A stretch of DNA of 64,000 bases from assembly GCF_034555375.1 (NCBI RefSeq), contig NZ_CP140706.1, positions 3,897,001-3,961,000 on the forward strand. Reading direction: 5' to 3'. Below, piece after piece: positions 39,194 to 48,383 of this stretch (position 1 is the stretch's first letter; each line of letters begins with the position of its first letter). Source of the stretch: Pseudomonas sp. B33.4 (GTDB lineage Bacteria; Pseudomonadota; Gammaproteobacteria; Pseudomonadales; Pseudomonadaceae). The notes below the pieces were generated by a model. The model was not told where the DNA came from. It saw only the letters and a list, made by a program, of their open reading frames with translations, and searched no databases. Made by a program: the position numbers and the translations under genes.

Positions 39194-39604
39194 ACCTCGG
39201 ACGGACCTTTGAGCTCGACCTGATTGCCGTCCGGGTCAAAGCAGTACAGTGACAAGCCTTTGCCCTCGGCGCCGAAGCGTGACTCGGCTTTTGCCACGCT
39301 CAGGCCGAAGGATTGCAGGTGTGCGCTTAGCGTTTCTTCGTCGAACGGTTCGATGCGCAGGCAGAAGTGATCGACGTTACGCCGCTCCGGCCCCGGCCGC
39401 CCCGCCGCCCTTGCGGCCGAGCTCGCCTTGCAGGTCGACGAGGTCGATCATCGAAGTGCCGGCGCGCAGGTGGATCAGGCCCAGCGGTTCGTTGCGCTTG
39501 ACCACTTCGGCGCCGAACACCTGGCCGTAGAAGTCGATGCTGCGTTGCAGATCGGCGACGCGCAGGACGATGTGATCAATGTGTCGAATGGAAAACGGAT
39601 GCAT
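39190..39604 (-). pseudogene. Frameshifted VOC/glyoxalase-family gene
   Basis: From ATG 39604 (GAGG 8 bases upstream) the frame reads a normal VOC start (IRHIDHIVLRVADLQRSIDF) to GELGRKGG. It then runs out of frame at a C4 run on the plus strand (39400-39403) and stops about nine codons later. In the next frame the family continues (NVDHFCLRIEPFDEETL, then LYCFDPDGNQVELKGPS) to TAA at 39190. Total length is 415 bases, one more than a multiple of three. Removing one base restores a 137-residue protein. A sequencing error is possible. Confidence 0.85.
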
Positions 39605-39624
39605 CGGGTACACCTCAACAAACG

Positions 39625-39707
39625 GTAGGAGCTGCCGCAGGCTGCGATCTTTTGATCTTGTTTTTGAGGATCAACGTCAAAAGATCGCAGCCTGCGGCAG
39701 CTCCTAC
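39625..39707. repeat. Palindromic repeat, family B
   Basis: Perfect 31-base arms (39625-39655, 39677-39707) read GTAGGAGCTGCCGCAGG and GCTGCGATCTTTTGA, with a 21-base loop. It lies between the divergent VOC pseudogene and ada. Confidence 0.92.
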
Positions 39708-39785
39708 ACGGTAGTTCAGGGGATTTGAAAATTCACTGTCGATTTTTCGGTGGAGCCATCGAGAATCTGGTTTTACTCTCCAGCC

Positions 39786-40868
39786 ATGAACATACAAACC
39801 GCTGTCCTGCCGCCCCACGCCGAGATGGTTCGCGCCATGCTCGAGCGCGACACTGCCTATGAAGGTGTGTTCTTCACGGCCGTGAAAACCACCGGAATCT
39901 TCTGCCGCCCCAGTTGCACGGCGCGCAAGCCGAAACCGGAGAACGTCGAGTTTTTCGCCCATGCCGACGAATGCATGTCAGCCGGCTATCGCGCCTGCCT
40001 GCGCTGCAAACCGCTGGACGCCGCTGCCATTGCGCCGGACTGGGTGCAGCGGTTGCTCAAAGCCGTGGAGACCGACCCGGAGCTGCGCTGGAGCGATGCG
40101 CAATTGCTCGCCGAAGGTATTGAGCCGCTGAAGCTGCGGCGCTGGTTCAAGCAGCATTTCGGCATGACCTTCCACGCCTGGTTGCGCACGCGCCGGCTGG
40201 GCATGGCACTGGGCGGGATCAAGCAAGGCACGTCAATTGATCACGCTGCGTTCGATTCGGGTTATGAGTCGCTCAGCGGTTTTCGCGATGCCTTTCAGAA
40301 GTCTTTTCACATCACGCCCGGCCGCGTCGCGCAGAGTGAACCGCTGCTGTTCACCCGGCTGACAACACCGCTGGGGCCGATGATCGCCATGGCCGAACGC
40401 CGGGGGCTGGTGTTGCTGGAGTTTCTTGATCGGCCGGCGCTGACCCGCGAAGTCGAAGAACTGCAGCAGCGTTACGGCTACGCGGTCGCGCCGGGGCACA
40501 ACGCGCATTTGCAGCAGATCGAGCAGCAACTGATGGCGTATTTCGCCGGCAAACTCAGCGAGTTCAGCGTGCCCCTGCACTTGCCCGGCAGCGAGTTTGC
40601 CCGGCAGGTCTGGGCGGCGCTGCTGCTGATCCCTTACGGCCACACCAGCACCTACGGCGCCATCGCCGCCGGTTTGGGCAAACCTGGCGCCAGTCGTGCG
40701 GTCGGTCTGGCCAACGGGCACAATCGGCTGTCGATTGTGGTGCCCTGCCATCGGGTGATCGGCGCGGACGGCTCGCTGACCGGCTATGGTGGTGGGCAGC
40801 CGCGCAAGGCGTTTCTGCTGAGGCTGGAAAACGCCGCCGTGCAGCTCACCCAACCCCTGGCATTCTGA
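39786..40868 (+). CDS. ada: Ada: methylation-sensing activator and O6-methylguanine-DNA methyltransferase
   Basis: This 360-residue protein combines an Ada zinc domain (Cys40 in GIFCRPSC is the methylphosphotriester acceptor, with Cys44 and CLRCKP completing the zinc site), an AraC-like helix-turn-helix (about residues 105-185) and an O6-methylguanine methyltransferase domain (about 190-355) with the acceptor Cys in VPCHRVIG. ATG 39786 begins MNIQTAVLPPH. It leads a three-gene cluster with a PEP-mutase-like gene and alkA. I found no clear Ada box upstream. Confidence 0.95.
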   Translation: MNIQTAVLPPHAEMVRAMLERDTAYEGVFFTAVKTTGIFCRPSCTARKPKPENVEFFAHADECMSAGYRACLRCKPLDAAAIAPDWVQRLLKAVETDPELRWSDAQLLAEGIEPLKLRRWFKQHFGMTFHAWLRTRRLGMALGGIKQGTSIDHAAFDSGYESLSGFRDAFQKSFHITPGRVAQSEPLLFTRLTTPLGPMIAMAERRGLVLLEFLDRPALTREVEELQQRYGYAVAPGHNAHLQQIEQQLMAYFAGKLSEFSVPLHLPGSEFARQVWAALLLIPYGHTSTYGAIAAGLGKPGASRAVGLANGHNRLSIVVPCHRVIGADGSLTGYGGGQPRKAFLLRLENAAVQLTQPLAF

Positions 40869-40900
40869 CCAACCCCATCAACTGACAAGAAGGATTTTTG

Positions 40901-41698
40901 ATGAACGCGCTCGCTACGCAGTTTCACCAGTTGCACCAGCAAGGCCTGTTGATGCTGACCAACGTCGCCGACGCCACCGGTGCGCGACTGGTCGAGCATC
41001 TGGGCGGCAAAGCCGTGGCCACCAGCAGTGCGGCGGTGGCCTGGGCCCACGGTTATCCGGACGGCAACACCCTGCCCCTTGAACGGCTGGTGTCGACGGT
41101 GGAGTCGATCGCGCGGGTGATCAGTATTCCGTTGACCGTGGACGTCGAGGCCGGTTACTCCGATGACCTCGGGCGCGTGGCCGAAGTGCTGGATGCGGTG
41201 ATTGCGGCGGGTGCCGTGGGGATCAATATCGAGGACGGTTCTGCCGATCCTGAATTGCTCGCGCGCAAGATCGAAGTGGCACGACAGGTCGCCGGCAAGC
41301 GCGATGTGCAGCTGTTCATCAATGCGCGCACCGATGTCTATCTGAAAAGCCTGGTGCCGGCCGAGGATCGCGTCGCCGAAACCCTGCGCCGCGCGGCGCT
41401 GTATCAAGCGGCCGGCGCCGATGGTTTGTTCGCGGCGGGCGTCACGTCGGCCTATGAAATCGAGGCCATCTGCAAGGGCTCTGCGCTGCCGGTCAACGTG
41501 CTTGGCTTTGCTTGCCTGCCTTCGCCGCAAGAGCTGCAAGCGCTGGGTGTACGCCGCTTGAGTGCGGGTTCCGGCATTGCCGAATTCCTCTATGGCGCGA
41601 TGGGTGGGCTGGTGAAAAGCTTTCTCGCCAGCGGCAAACTCGACACCCATGACCTCAAGGCCTTCAGCTACGGCGAAGTCAACGGCCTGCTGAAATAA
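40901..41698 (+). CDS. Isocitrate lyase / PEP mutase superfamily protein
   Basis: This 265-residue TIM-barrel protein belongs to the ICL/PEPM family. Metal-site segments are visible: PLTVDVEAGYSDD (about residues 80-92) and GINIEDGSADPE (about 107-118), then LFINARTDVYL. The K-K-C-G-H motif of true isocitrate lyases is absent, so it is more like an oxaloacetate decarboxylase or PEP-mutase relative. AAGAAGG precedes ATG 40901. It lies 32 bases after ada and one base before alkA, so it is probably co-transcribed with both. Its role in an alkylation operon is unclear. Confidence 0.85.
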   Translation: MNALATQFHQLHQQGLLMLTNVADATGARLVEHLGGKAVATSSAAVAWAHGYPDGNTLPLERLVSTVESIARVISIPLTVDVEAGYSDDLGRVAEVLDAVIAAGAVGINIEDGSADPELLARKIEVARQVAGKRDVQLFINARTDVYLKSLVPAEDRVAETLRRAALYQAAGADGLFAAGVTSAYEIEAICKGSALPVNVLGFACLPSPQELQALGVRRLSAGSGIAEFLYGAMGGLVKSFLASGKLDTHDLKAFSYGEVNGLLK

Positions 41699-41699
41699 C

Positions 41700-42329
41700 A
41701 TGGCCGACGCTTATCAGGCGGCCAGCGCGTTTCTGGCCGCGCTCGATCCGCACTGGCAGCGCCATGTCGCAGCGGTCGGCCCGTGCCTGCATCAACCGCA
41801 TCCGGCGCGTGATCCGTACGAGTCGCTGGTGCGGGCGATTGCTTATCAGCAACTGCATGCCAAGGCCGGGGATGCGATTGTAGGGCGGTTGGTGGGGTTG
41901 TTTCCCGGTCAGGCGTTTCCGCGACCGGAGCAGATTCTTGCGACTGATTTTGAGCGCATGCGCGGTTGCGGGTTTTCGGCGAGCAAGATTGCGACGATTC
42001 AAGGGATTGCTCAGGCGACGCTGGCGGGTGTGGTGCCGGATTACGCTACGGCGCTGGCGATGGATGATGAGGCGCTGATTGAGCGTTTGGTCAGTTTGCG
42101 CGGGGTCGGTCGCTGGACGGTGGAGATGTTGCTGATCTACAGCCTGGAGCGCATGGATATTTTGCCGGCGGATGACTTTGGTGTGCGTGAGGGTTATCGG
42201 CGGTTGAAGGGGCTGGAGGTGCAGCCAACGCGCAGGCAGATGGTTGAGATCGGGTTGGCGTGGAGTCCTTTTCGGACGGTGGCGGCTTGGTATTTGTGGC
42301 GGGTGCCTAAACCGTTGCCCTCACCCTAG
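41700..42329 (+). CDS. alkA: DNA-3-methyladenine glycosylase II (AlkA-like)
   Basis: This 209-residue helix-hairpin-helix glycosylase removes alkylated purines. The HhH is LRGVGRWTVEMLLIYSL (about residues 137-153), followed by the catalytic Asp in ILPADDFGVREGY. It lacks the N-terminal domain of E. coli AlkA, as in the shorter AlkA/Mag1 type. ATG 41700 follows the upstream stop by one base. The last three codons and TAG come from the start of the CCCTCACCC repeat, so the C-terminus was shaped by that element. Confidence 0.92.
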   Translation: MADAYQAASAFLAALDPHWQRHVAAVGPCLHQPHPARDPYESLVRAIAYQQLHAKAGDAIVGRLVGLFPGQAFPRPEQILATDFERMRGCGFSASKIATIQGIAQATLAGVVPDYATALAMDDEALIERLVSLRGVGRWTVEMLLIYSLERMDILPADDFGVREGYRRLKGLEVQPTRRQMVEIGLAWSPFRTVAAWYLWRVPKPLPSP

Positions 42330-42655
42330 CCCTCTCCCCGAGGGAGAGGGGACTGATTGGGGGAGATTGGAGATCTACACCGACTTGAAATAACGTCTTT
42401 GAATCCATGAACGCCAAGACTTCTCAATTCCATAATCGACCGCCCTCACCCTAGCCCTCCCGAAACGTCGGACCGCCCGGATGGAGAGGGGACTGATTGG
42501 GGGAGATTGGAGATCTACACCGACTTGAAATAGCGTCTGTGAATCCATGAACGCCAAGACTTAGATCCATAATCGACTCGGTTTTTCAGGTCGATGTATA
42601 ACGCAAGACACCTCGGTCGGCTCCCTCTCCCTCCGGGAGAGGGCTGGGGTGAGGG
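42318..42655. repeat. CCCTCACCC-type element, copy 2, with internal tandem duplication
   Basis: The ends are CCCTCACCCTAGCCCTCTCC and its inverted partner ending at 42655. A stretch of about 72 bases (42351-42422) is repeated at 42491-42562 with few changes, giving a period of 140 bases. The second left end is interrupted by about 15 extra bases. It fills the 334-base spacer and the end of alkA; there is no gene in it. Confidence 0.85.
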
Positions 42656-42663
42656 TCAGCTTT

Positions 42664-43761
42664 TCAAAGCCCGGATTTCAACCGGCTGAACGCCCGGATC
42701 AACGCCCGATTGAACGCCTTGCCATTGTCATTCTTGCTATACAACGAAGCCCTGACCTGCTCGGACGGGTACGTCCCCGGATCATTGCGAATCGACGCGT
42801 CCACCAAACCATCCGCCGCCGTGATCGCATTGGCGTAGTGAATGGTGTCGGTGATCGGCGCAATCACTTCCGGCGTCATCAGATAATCCATCAGCGCCAA
42901 CCCGGCCTGCGGATGCGGCGCGTCCTTGGGCACGACCATGGCATCGAACCAGATCAACGTGCCCTCCTTCGGAATCCGGTAACTCAGCGTGAACGGTTTC
43001 TTCGCCGCCTCAGCCTGCCCCGCCGCGATCGCCACATTGCCGTTCCACGACATCGCCACGCAAGTATTGCCGTTGGCCAGGTCGCTGATATTCAGGTCAT
43101 TGTCGAAGTAGCGAATGTACGGCCGGATCTTCGCCAGTTGCTGCTCGGCGAGTTTCAAGTCATCGAGGTTCTGCCGGTTGATGTCCAGCCCCATGTATTT
43201 CATGACAGCGGCGAATACTTCGTTGGGATCGTTGAGCAGACTCACCCCGCAGTCAGCGAATTTCGAAACCACTGCCGGATCGAACAACATCGCCCAACTG
43301 TCCGTCGGTGCATCGGGCAAACGCTGCTTGATCGCCTGTTCCTGATAGCCGACGCCGGTGGTGCCCCAGGCGTAAATCCCGGCGTAGCGATTGCCCGGAT
43401 CGAACACCGCCATGTGTTGGCGAAACTCCTCGCCAACCCCGGCAAAGTGCGGGACCCGGGCCTTGTCCAGCGGCTGGATCGCGCCGCTTTCGATGGCCCG
43501 CGACAGGTGCTGGCCGGCGGTCAGCACCAGGTCGTATCCACTGCGCCCGGTGAGCAGTTTGGTCTCGACGGTTTCCAGCGAATCAAAGTGATCGGCGACC
43601 ACATGAATGCCGGTTTTCGCCTCGAAATTCTTCAGCGTATCCGGCGCCAGGTACTCGCCCCAGATATACAGATTAACCACCGGTTTCGCGCTGTCGGCAG
43701 CCTGCACACACAAGGGTGCAAGCACCAGCAATAACGCTTGAGTCAGTTTGTGCAGGCGCAT
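42664..43761 (-). CDS. Polyamine-type ABC transporter substrate-binding protein (PotF/SpuD-like)
   Basis: This 365-residue periplasmic binding protein has a signal peptide (ALLLVLAPLCVQAA, cleaved near residue 22) and the PotF/SpuD start VVNLYIWGEYLAPDTLKNFE. The ligand pocket residues follow the putrescine/spermidine receptor pattern (YAWGTTGVGY, MSWNGNVAIA). AAAGGAG precedes ATG 43761. It begins two bases after the aguA stop. No permease or ATPase adjoins, so it either uses a transporter encoded elsewhere or serves as a sensor. Agmatine is an attractive ligand, by context only. Confidence 0.87.
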   Translation of the reverse strand: MRLHKLTQALLLVLAPLCVQAADSAKPVVNLYIWGEYLAPDTLKNFEAKTGIHVVADHFDSLETVETKLLTGRSGYDLVLTAGQHLSRAIESGAIQPLDKARVPHFAGVGEEFRQHMAVFDPGNRYAGIYAWGTTGVGYQEQAIKQRLPDAPTDSWAMLFDPAVVSKFADCGVSLLNDPNEVFAAVMKYMGLDINRQNLDDLKLAEQQLAKIRPYIRYFDNDLNISDLANGNTCVAMSWNGNVAIAAGQAEAAKKPFTLSYRIPKEGTLIWFDAMVVPKDAPHPQAGLALMDYLMTPEVIAPITDTIHYANAITAADGLVDASIRNDPGTYPSEQVRASLYSKNDNGKAFNRALIRAFSRLKSGL

Positions 43762-43763
43762 GC

Positions 43764-44879
43764 TCAGGCTCCTTTTTTCAGGCCGGCGTATTGCGGCATG
43801 GTGATGCACGCGACGTTGCCGCCGCCAAGGAGGATTTCCCGGGAGTTTTCGATGCCGACGATTTTGTGCTGCGGGAACAGCTCGGCCAGCGTCGCCATCG
43901 CCACTTGATCGTTGCGATCACCGAACAGCGGCACGACGATCGAGCTATTACCGGCGTAGTAGTTGATGTACGACGCGCAGATTTTCGTGCCGGCCTGACG
44001 GGTGTGGGTGCTGTCCTGCTGATCGAGGCCTTCGGCTTCTTCGGCGGTCCACTCCAGTACGTCCGGTTGCGGCAGTTTGTGCACGATCAATTCACGACCA
44101 CGGCTGTCGCGGGTGCTGCGCAGGATGTCGTAGGCTTCCTGATAAATCTCCCACTGCGGATCGTCGCGGTTGTCGGTCCATTGCAACACCACTTCGCCCG
44201 GACGGATGAAGCAAGCGAGGTCGTCGACATGGCCGTCGGTTTCGTCGAACTTGCAGCCGCGTGGCAGCCAGATCACTTGCTCGGCGCCGAGGTAATCCGT
44301 CAGTCGTCGGGTCACTTCGTCCTTGCCCAGATGCTGGTTGCGATTGCGGTTGAGCAGGCATTGTTCGGTGGTGAGGATGCTGCCCTGACCATCACTCTGG
44401 ATGCCGCCCAGTTCGGCAATCAGCGGCGCGCGGTAGCGGTCGAAACGCTCGATCTCGAGGATCTTGCTGGCGATCTGGTCGTCCTTGTCCCACGGGTAAT
44501 AGAGGCCGCCGTCGAGCCCGCCATAGGCGTTGAACTCAAAATCCACGCCGCGCACGTCACCGCTCTGATCATTGACCACAAAGCATGGGCCGCTGTCGCG
44601 GAACCAGGTGTCGTTGCAGGTCATCTCGACCACGCGCACTTGCGGCGGCAACTGCCGACGCGCCGTGGCGAACTGCGCGGCCGATGCGCAGACAGTGACC
44701 GGTTCACTGTGGGAGATGGCGGTGACGATCTGCACCCAGACTTTCTGCGCCGGTTTGGCGCCGTTGCGCCAGACGTCGGTGCGTTCCGGCCAGCCGAGCC
44801 AGCAACCGGATTTGGCTTCGAATTCGCCGGGCAGACGGAAGCCGTCGTGTTTGGGGGTGGAGTCGAGCAAACGTGCCAT
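43764..44879 (-). CDS. aguA: Agmatine deiminase
   Basis: This 371-residue enzyme of the guanidino-group-modifying family converts agmatine to N-carbamoylputrescine and ammonia. Motifs seen include WFRDSGPCFVVND, KFDETDGHVDDLACFI (catalytic His/Asp) and the nucleophilic Cys in GGGNVACITMPQY near the C-terminus. ATG 44879 gives the family N-terminus (TPKHDGFRLPGEFE). In P. aeruginosa aguA adjoins aguB; here aguB is absent and a polyamine-type receptor follows instead. Confidence 0.95.
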   Translation of the reverse strand: MARLLDSTPKHDGFRLPGEFEAKSGCWLGWPERTDVWRNGAKPAQKVWVQIVTAISHSEPVTVCASAAQFATARRQLPPQVRVVEMTCNDTWFRDSGPCFVVNDQSGDVRGVDFEFNAYGGLDGGLYYPWDKDDQIASKILEIERFDRYRAPLIAELGGIQSDGQGSILTTEQCLLNRNRNQHLGKDEVTRRLTDYLGAEQVIWLPRGCKFDETDGHVDDLACFIRPGEVVLQWTDNRDDPQWEIYQEAYDILRSTRDSRGRELIVHKLPQPDVLEWTAEEAEGLDQQDSTHTRQAGTKICASYINYYAGNSSIVVPLFGDRNDQVAMATLAELFPQHKIVGIENSREILLGGGNVACITMPQYAGLKKGA

Positions 44880-44983
44880 GGTCAAACCTCGTCTTCGCGA
44901 TGGGATGGGAATGACCACAGGCTAAGGGCGCACGCAGCACGCCCGCCAACGATGATTATTACGGAACAGTTGAATTCAACTCA

Positions 44984-45868
44984 TCAATCCACTAGTTGAT
45001 CGTTGAACCATTCGAGCATCTGCGCCACCGCCGGACGCTCCAGCCGCAGCCGTTCACAGACCAGCGCGTATTGGCCAAGGGCGGTCATGCTCGATGCGAA
45101 GGGACGCACCAGTCGACCACTTTGCAGATCTTCCTGCGCAGTGAGGTTGTCGCCCATGGCCACGCCCTGCCCTTGCGCTGCGGCTTCCAGCGCCAGACCG
45201 GCATGGGCGAAATACAACTGACGTTGCGGGCGTTGATCGCCGGCGTGACTGGTCAACCAGGCGGTCCAGGTCTTGCCGTCCTGATCGTCGTGCAGCAGGC
45301 AGTGGCGAGCCAGATCCTTCGGCGTTTTCAATGTGCCCTGGTTGAACAGGCCGGGGCTGCATACCGGGAAGAACTGCAGGGCTGGCAACGGCCGGACGAA
45401 GTAGGCGCTGCTGTCCACCGGGCCGGTGCCGTAAGTGATTGCCAGGTCGATGTCTTCGCCCGGCGCACTGGCGTCGATCGGTTGTTCGTAGAGGTGCAAG
45501 GTGATGTGCGGATAGCGCGCGTAGAAATCGGTAAGGCGACTCATCAACCATTTCTGCGCGAGTTCGGCGGTGACGGCCAGTCTGAGCACGGCGAGCGACG
45601 AGGGGTCGCGCAACTCATCGCAGGCATCGCCGATCAGTTCGAAGGCCTGTTGCAGGCTTTGCATCAGGCGCCCGGCGGCGATGGTCGGGCGGATTTGTCG
45701 TCCTTCGCGGATGAACAGCGGCACGCCGAGTTGCTCTTCGAGCTGGCGGATCTGATGGCTGACGGCACTGTCGGTGACGCAGAGTTCGGCCGCTGCCCGG
45801 CCGAAATGCGCGTGGCGGGCGGCGCATTCGAAGGTGCGCAGGGCGGCCAGTGAGGGGAGTCGTCGCAT
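44984..45868 (-). CDS. LysR-family regulator, GcvA-like
   Basis: This 294-residue regulator has a classic N-terminal DNA-binding domain (SLAALRTFECAARHAHFGRA, then LCVTDSAVSHQIRQLEEQL) and an effector domain (about 90-290). It resembles the GcvA/AmpR type. It lies 104 bases upstream of aguA on the same strand, so it probably controls aguA and the binding-protein gene in response to agmatine or a related compound; that is inference. Confidence 0.88.
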   Translation of the reverse strand: MRRLPSLAALRTFECAARHAHFGRAAAELCVTDSAVSHQIRQLEEQLGVPLFIREGRQIRPTIAAGRLMQSLQQAFELIGDACDELRDPSSLAVLRLAVTAELAQKWLMSRLTDFYARYPHITLHLYEQPIDASAPGEDIDLAITYGTGPVDSSAYFVRPLPALQFFPVCSPGLFNQGTLKTPKDLARHCLLHDDQDGKTWTAWLTSHAGDQRPQRQLYFAHAGLALEAAAQGQGVAMGDNLTAQEDLQSGRLVRPFASSMTALGQYALVCERLRLERPAVAQMLEWFNDQLVD

Positions 45869-45931
45869 GGGGGGTGGTCCGTTTTTTTTGCCATGCTGAC
45901 TGGGCCGTGGGTCTGCGTCCAGCCCTGTTGC

Positions 45932-46107
45932 CCCTCACCCCAGCCCTCTCCCAAAGGGAGAGGGGGCCGATCGGGGGATATTGAGGATGTACGCCGACCT
46001 GAACGTGCTTCGGTGAATCCATAATCGACCGGATTTCTCAGGTCGATGGATGACGCAAGACAACTCGGTCAGTCCCCTCTCCCCCCGGGAGAGGGTTAGG
46101 GTGAGGG
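45932..46107. repeat. CCCTCACCC-type element, copy 3
   Basis: The ends CCCTCACCCCAGCCCTCTCC and GGAGAGGGTTAGGGTGAGGG are inverted copies. The interior shares ATCCATAATCGAC, CAGGTCGATG and ACGCAAGACA with the copy at 42318. It occupies most of the 379-base spacer between the LysR gene and the DoxX gene. Confidence 0.85.
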
Positions 46108-46247
46108 GCTTTTGCCTGTATCGCACTGTATACCCGGAAGCCGCAGACACACCAAACGCACAATCCCCCACCCCGCCGACACATCCCCGATACACCCCGA
46201 CGCTGAAATGCCCCGGTCGATTTCACTCAACTCAGCGGAGCTGCACC

Positions 46248-46763
46248 ATGACCACCACCCTTTCCACCGCCGTCAAACACCTGCACCTGAACCTCGACCG
46301 CGCCGGCAGCTGGCTTGCCCCGCTGACACTGCGCCTGTTCATCGCCTGGGAATTCTTCGAATCCGGGCTGGAGAAATTCAACGGGCAGAACTGGTTCGAA
46401 GACATTCAGGAGCGATTCCCCTTCCCCTTCGATCAATTGCCGGCAACGCTGAACTGGGAACTGTCGATGTGGGCCGAGCTGATCTGCGCGCTGGCGATTC
46501 TGGTGGGTTTCGGTACACGGATCTCAGCGATTTCGCTGATGGTGGTAACGGTCGTCGCCACCGCCGCCGTGCACTGGCCGGCCGACTGGTCGTCGTTGAG
46601 TGAATTGGCACAGGGTTATGCGATCACCAACAAAGGCTTCGGCAACTTCAAGCTGCCGGCAATTTACCTGGTCGCGTTGCTGCCGCTGGTGTTCGCCGGG
46701 GCTGGCAAGTTGAGTGTCGATGCCTGGCTGGCGCGGGTGTTCTGGAACAGAAGCACCCGCTGA
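46248..46763 (+). CDS. DoxX-family membrane protein
   Basis: This 171-residue inner-membrane protein has four predicted helices ([66 protein letters not shown]), typical of DoxX/DoxD relatives. CGGAG precedes ATG 46248. DoxX proteins are linked to redox homeostasis, but most members, including this one, have no proven function. It is convergent with the L,D-transpeptidase gene, three bases away. Confidence 0.85.
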   Translation: MTTTLSTAVKHLHLNLDRAGSWLAPLTLRLFIAWEFFESGLEKFNGQNWFEDIQERFPFPFDQLPATLNWELSMWAELICALAILVGFGTRISAISLMVVTVVATAAVHWPADWSSLSELAQGYAITNKGFGNFKLPAIYLVALLPLVFAGAGKLSVDAWLARVFWNRSTR

Positions 46764-46766
46764 GGC

Positions 46767-48383
46767 TCAGTGCGCCCGGTCGAGTCCGGCGAGCAAGGCG
46801 CTGTCACGGCTGTAGATGTCCGGCGCGTAACGCACCCGGCCACTGCTGTCGACCTGCGCCGTCCAGTACGTCATCAGGATCGGCACCGGCGCCGACAGGC
46901 GAAATTCGTGGGTGGTGCCGGTGGCCAGCAAGGTTTCGGTGCGGGCCTTTTCCGCCGGGGTCAGGAGCAGATCGCGCAGTTGCATCGGATGCTCGACCCG
47001 CACGCAGCCCGAACTGAAAGCACGCGGGCCTTTTTCGAACAGCGCCTTGCTCGGTGTGTCGTGCAGGTACACCGAGAACGGGTTGGGGAAGCGGATGACC
47101 ATTTGCCCCAACGGATTGCGCGGCCCGGCGTCCTGGCGCAGAAGAATATTGCCGGGGTTGTCCCAGTCGATATCCGCTGCTGCCAGCGGCTGCCCGTTGG
47201 CGTCGAGCACTTGCAGGTTCTGCCGGCTGAGGAAGGTCTGGTCCTTGCGGATTTCCGGCAGTTTGTCTTCTTTCCAGATGGTCGGCGGCACGGTCCAGGT
47301 CGGGTTCAGGGTCAGGCGCGTCACTCGGGATTTCAGCAATGGCGTCTGGCGTTCCGCACGACCGACCTGGGTGCGGGTCTGCCACACCGGCACGCCGCCC
47401 TGATACAGCGTCAACTCAGCGGCGGCGACGTTGACCAGCAGGCCATTGGGCTCCATGTCCTGAGCCATCCAGCGGAAACGTTCAAGGTTGACGCGCAACT
47501 GTTCGCGGCGGGTCAGCGGGCTGATGTTGAGTTCGGCAATCGTCCCCGGCCCGACCACGCCGTCGGCCTGCAACGAATGATTGGCCTGAAAACTCTTCAC
47601 GGCGTCGACCAGCACGCCGTCATAGGCGTTGCCCGGTGTGCCGATGGCGTGAGCCAGATAGCCCTCGCTGTACAAGCGCTGGGCCAGTTCCGGTACGCGC
47701 TTGTCTTCCATGGCCGGGCGCAACAGCGGCCCGCTACCGACTGATTGCCATTGCGGCAAAGCCTTGAGCCGTTGCGCCGCGTACAGCTGACGCAAGTCCT
47801 GATATTGCGCCAGGCGCGGACGCGCCAGGTCGAACGCGGCAGGAATGTCGTGCATGCCCGGTACGGCGATGGCCAACAATTCCGCTTGACGGTCACGCGG
47901 GGTGTCGTCGGAATGCCACAGCGGTTCGAAGTGCGATTGCAGCAGGCGACCGTAATGCAAATCCTGCAGCGCTTGCAGGTAGTAGCGACTGATGTCGATG
48001 TCAGCGCATAACTCGCCATCCTGCGGCGCTGTGAGTGCGACCGGATAGCGCTTCGGATTCAGACCATCGTCCGCCAACATCTGCAATTGGCCGTGTAACG
48101 TCTGCAATCGTGCGGTTTCTCTGGCCCATACCGGCATCCAGTCCTGCTGTTCATAGAACGCCTGCAACTGCGTCAGCGCCGGGCCGTTGAGCTGTGCGGC
48201 GATCGCCGGGCATGACTGCGGCAGGCTGATCAACACAGCCTGCAACGGGCTTTGCGGCTCGACCGGCATTTCCGCCGGTGGCGTTGGCAATGTCTCCAGC
48301 GGCGGCAGCGGCTCATCGGCACAAGCGACAAACGGCGCAGCGAGCAAACAAATGCTCAAGTAGCATGCGTACTTTTTGAACAA
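46767..48383 (-). CDS. YcbB/LdtD-type L,D-transpeptidase
   Basis: This 538-residue exported enzyme forms 3-3 peptidoglycan crosslinks. It has a signal peptide (LSICLLAAPFVACA), a scaffold domain, a peptidoglycan-binding motif (VDAVKSFQANHSLQADGVVG, about residues 265-285) and a YkuD catalytic domain with the nucleophile Cys in FSSGCVRVEHP. The start is TTG 48383, supported by GGAG 8 bases upstream and by the signal peptide; no ATG gives one. It faces away from a second transpeptidase-type gene at 48535. Confidence 0.92.
   Translation of the reverse strand: MFKKYACYLSICLLAAPFVACADEPLPPLETLPTPPAEMPVEPQSPLQAVLISLPQSCPAIAAQLNGPALTQLQAFYEQQDWMPVWARETARLQTLHGQLQMLADDGLNPKRYPVALTAPQDGELCADIDISRYYLQALQDLHYGRLLQSHFEPLWHSDDTPRDRQAELLAIAVPGMHDIPAAFDLARPRLAQYQDLRQLYAAQRLKALPQWQSVGSGPLLRPAMEDKRVPELAQRLYSEGYLAHAIGTPGNAYDGVLVDAVKSFQANHSLQADGVVGPGTIAELNISPLTRREQLRVNLERFRWMAQDMEPNGLLVNVAAAELTLYQGGVPVWQTRTQVGRAERQTPLLKSRVTRLTLNPTWTVPPTIWKEDKLPEIRKDQTFLSRQNLQVLDANGQPLAAADIDWDNPGNILLRQDAGPRNPLGQMVIRFPNPFSVYLHDTPSKALFEKGPRAFSSGCVRVEHPMQLRDLLLTPAEKARTETLLATGTTHEFRLSAPVPILMTYWTAQVDSSGRVRYAPDIYSRDSALLAGLDRAH

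Noticed and set aside
39708-39785. Ada box upstream of ada
   Set aside because: No AAAGCGCA-like element is present in the spacer.
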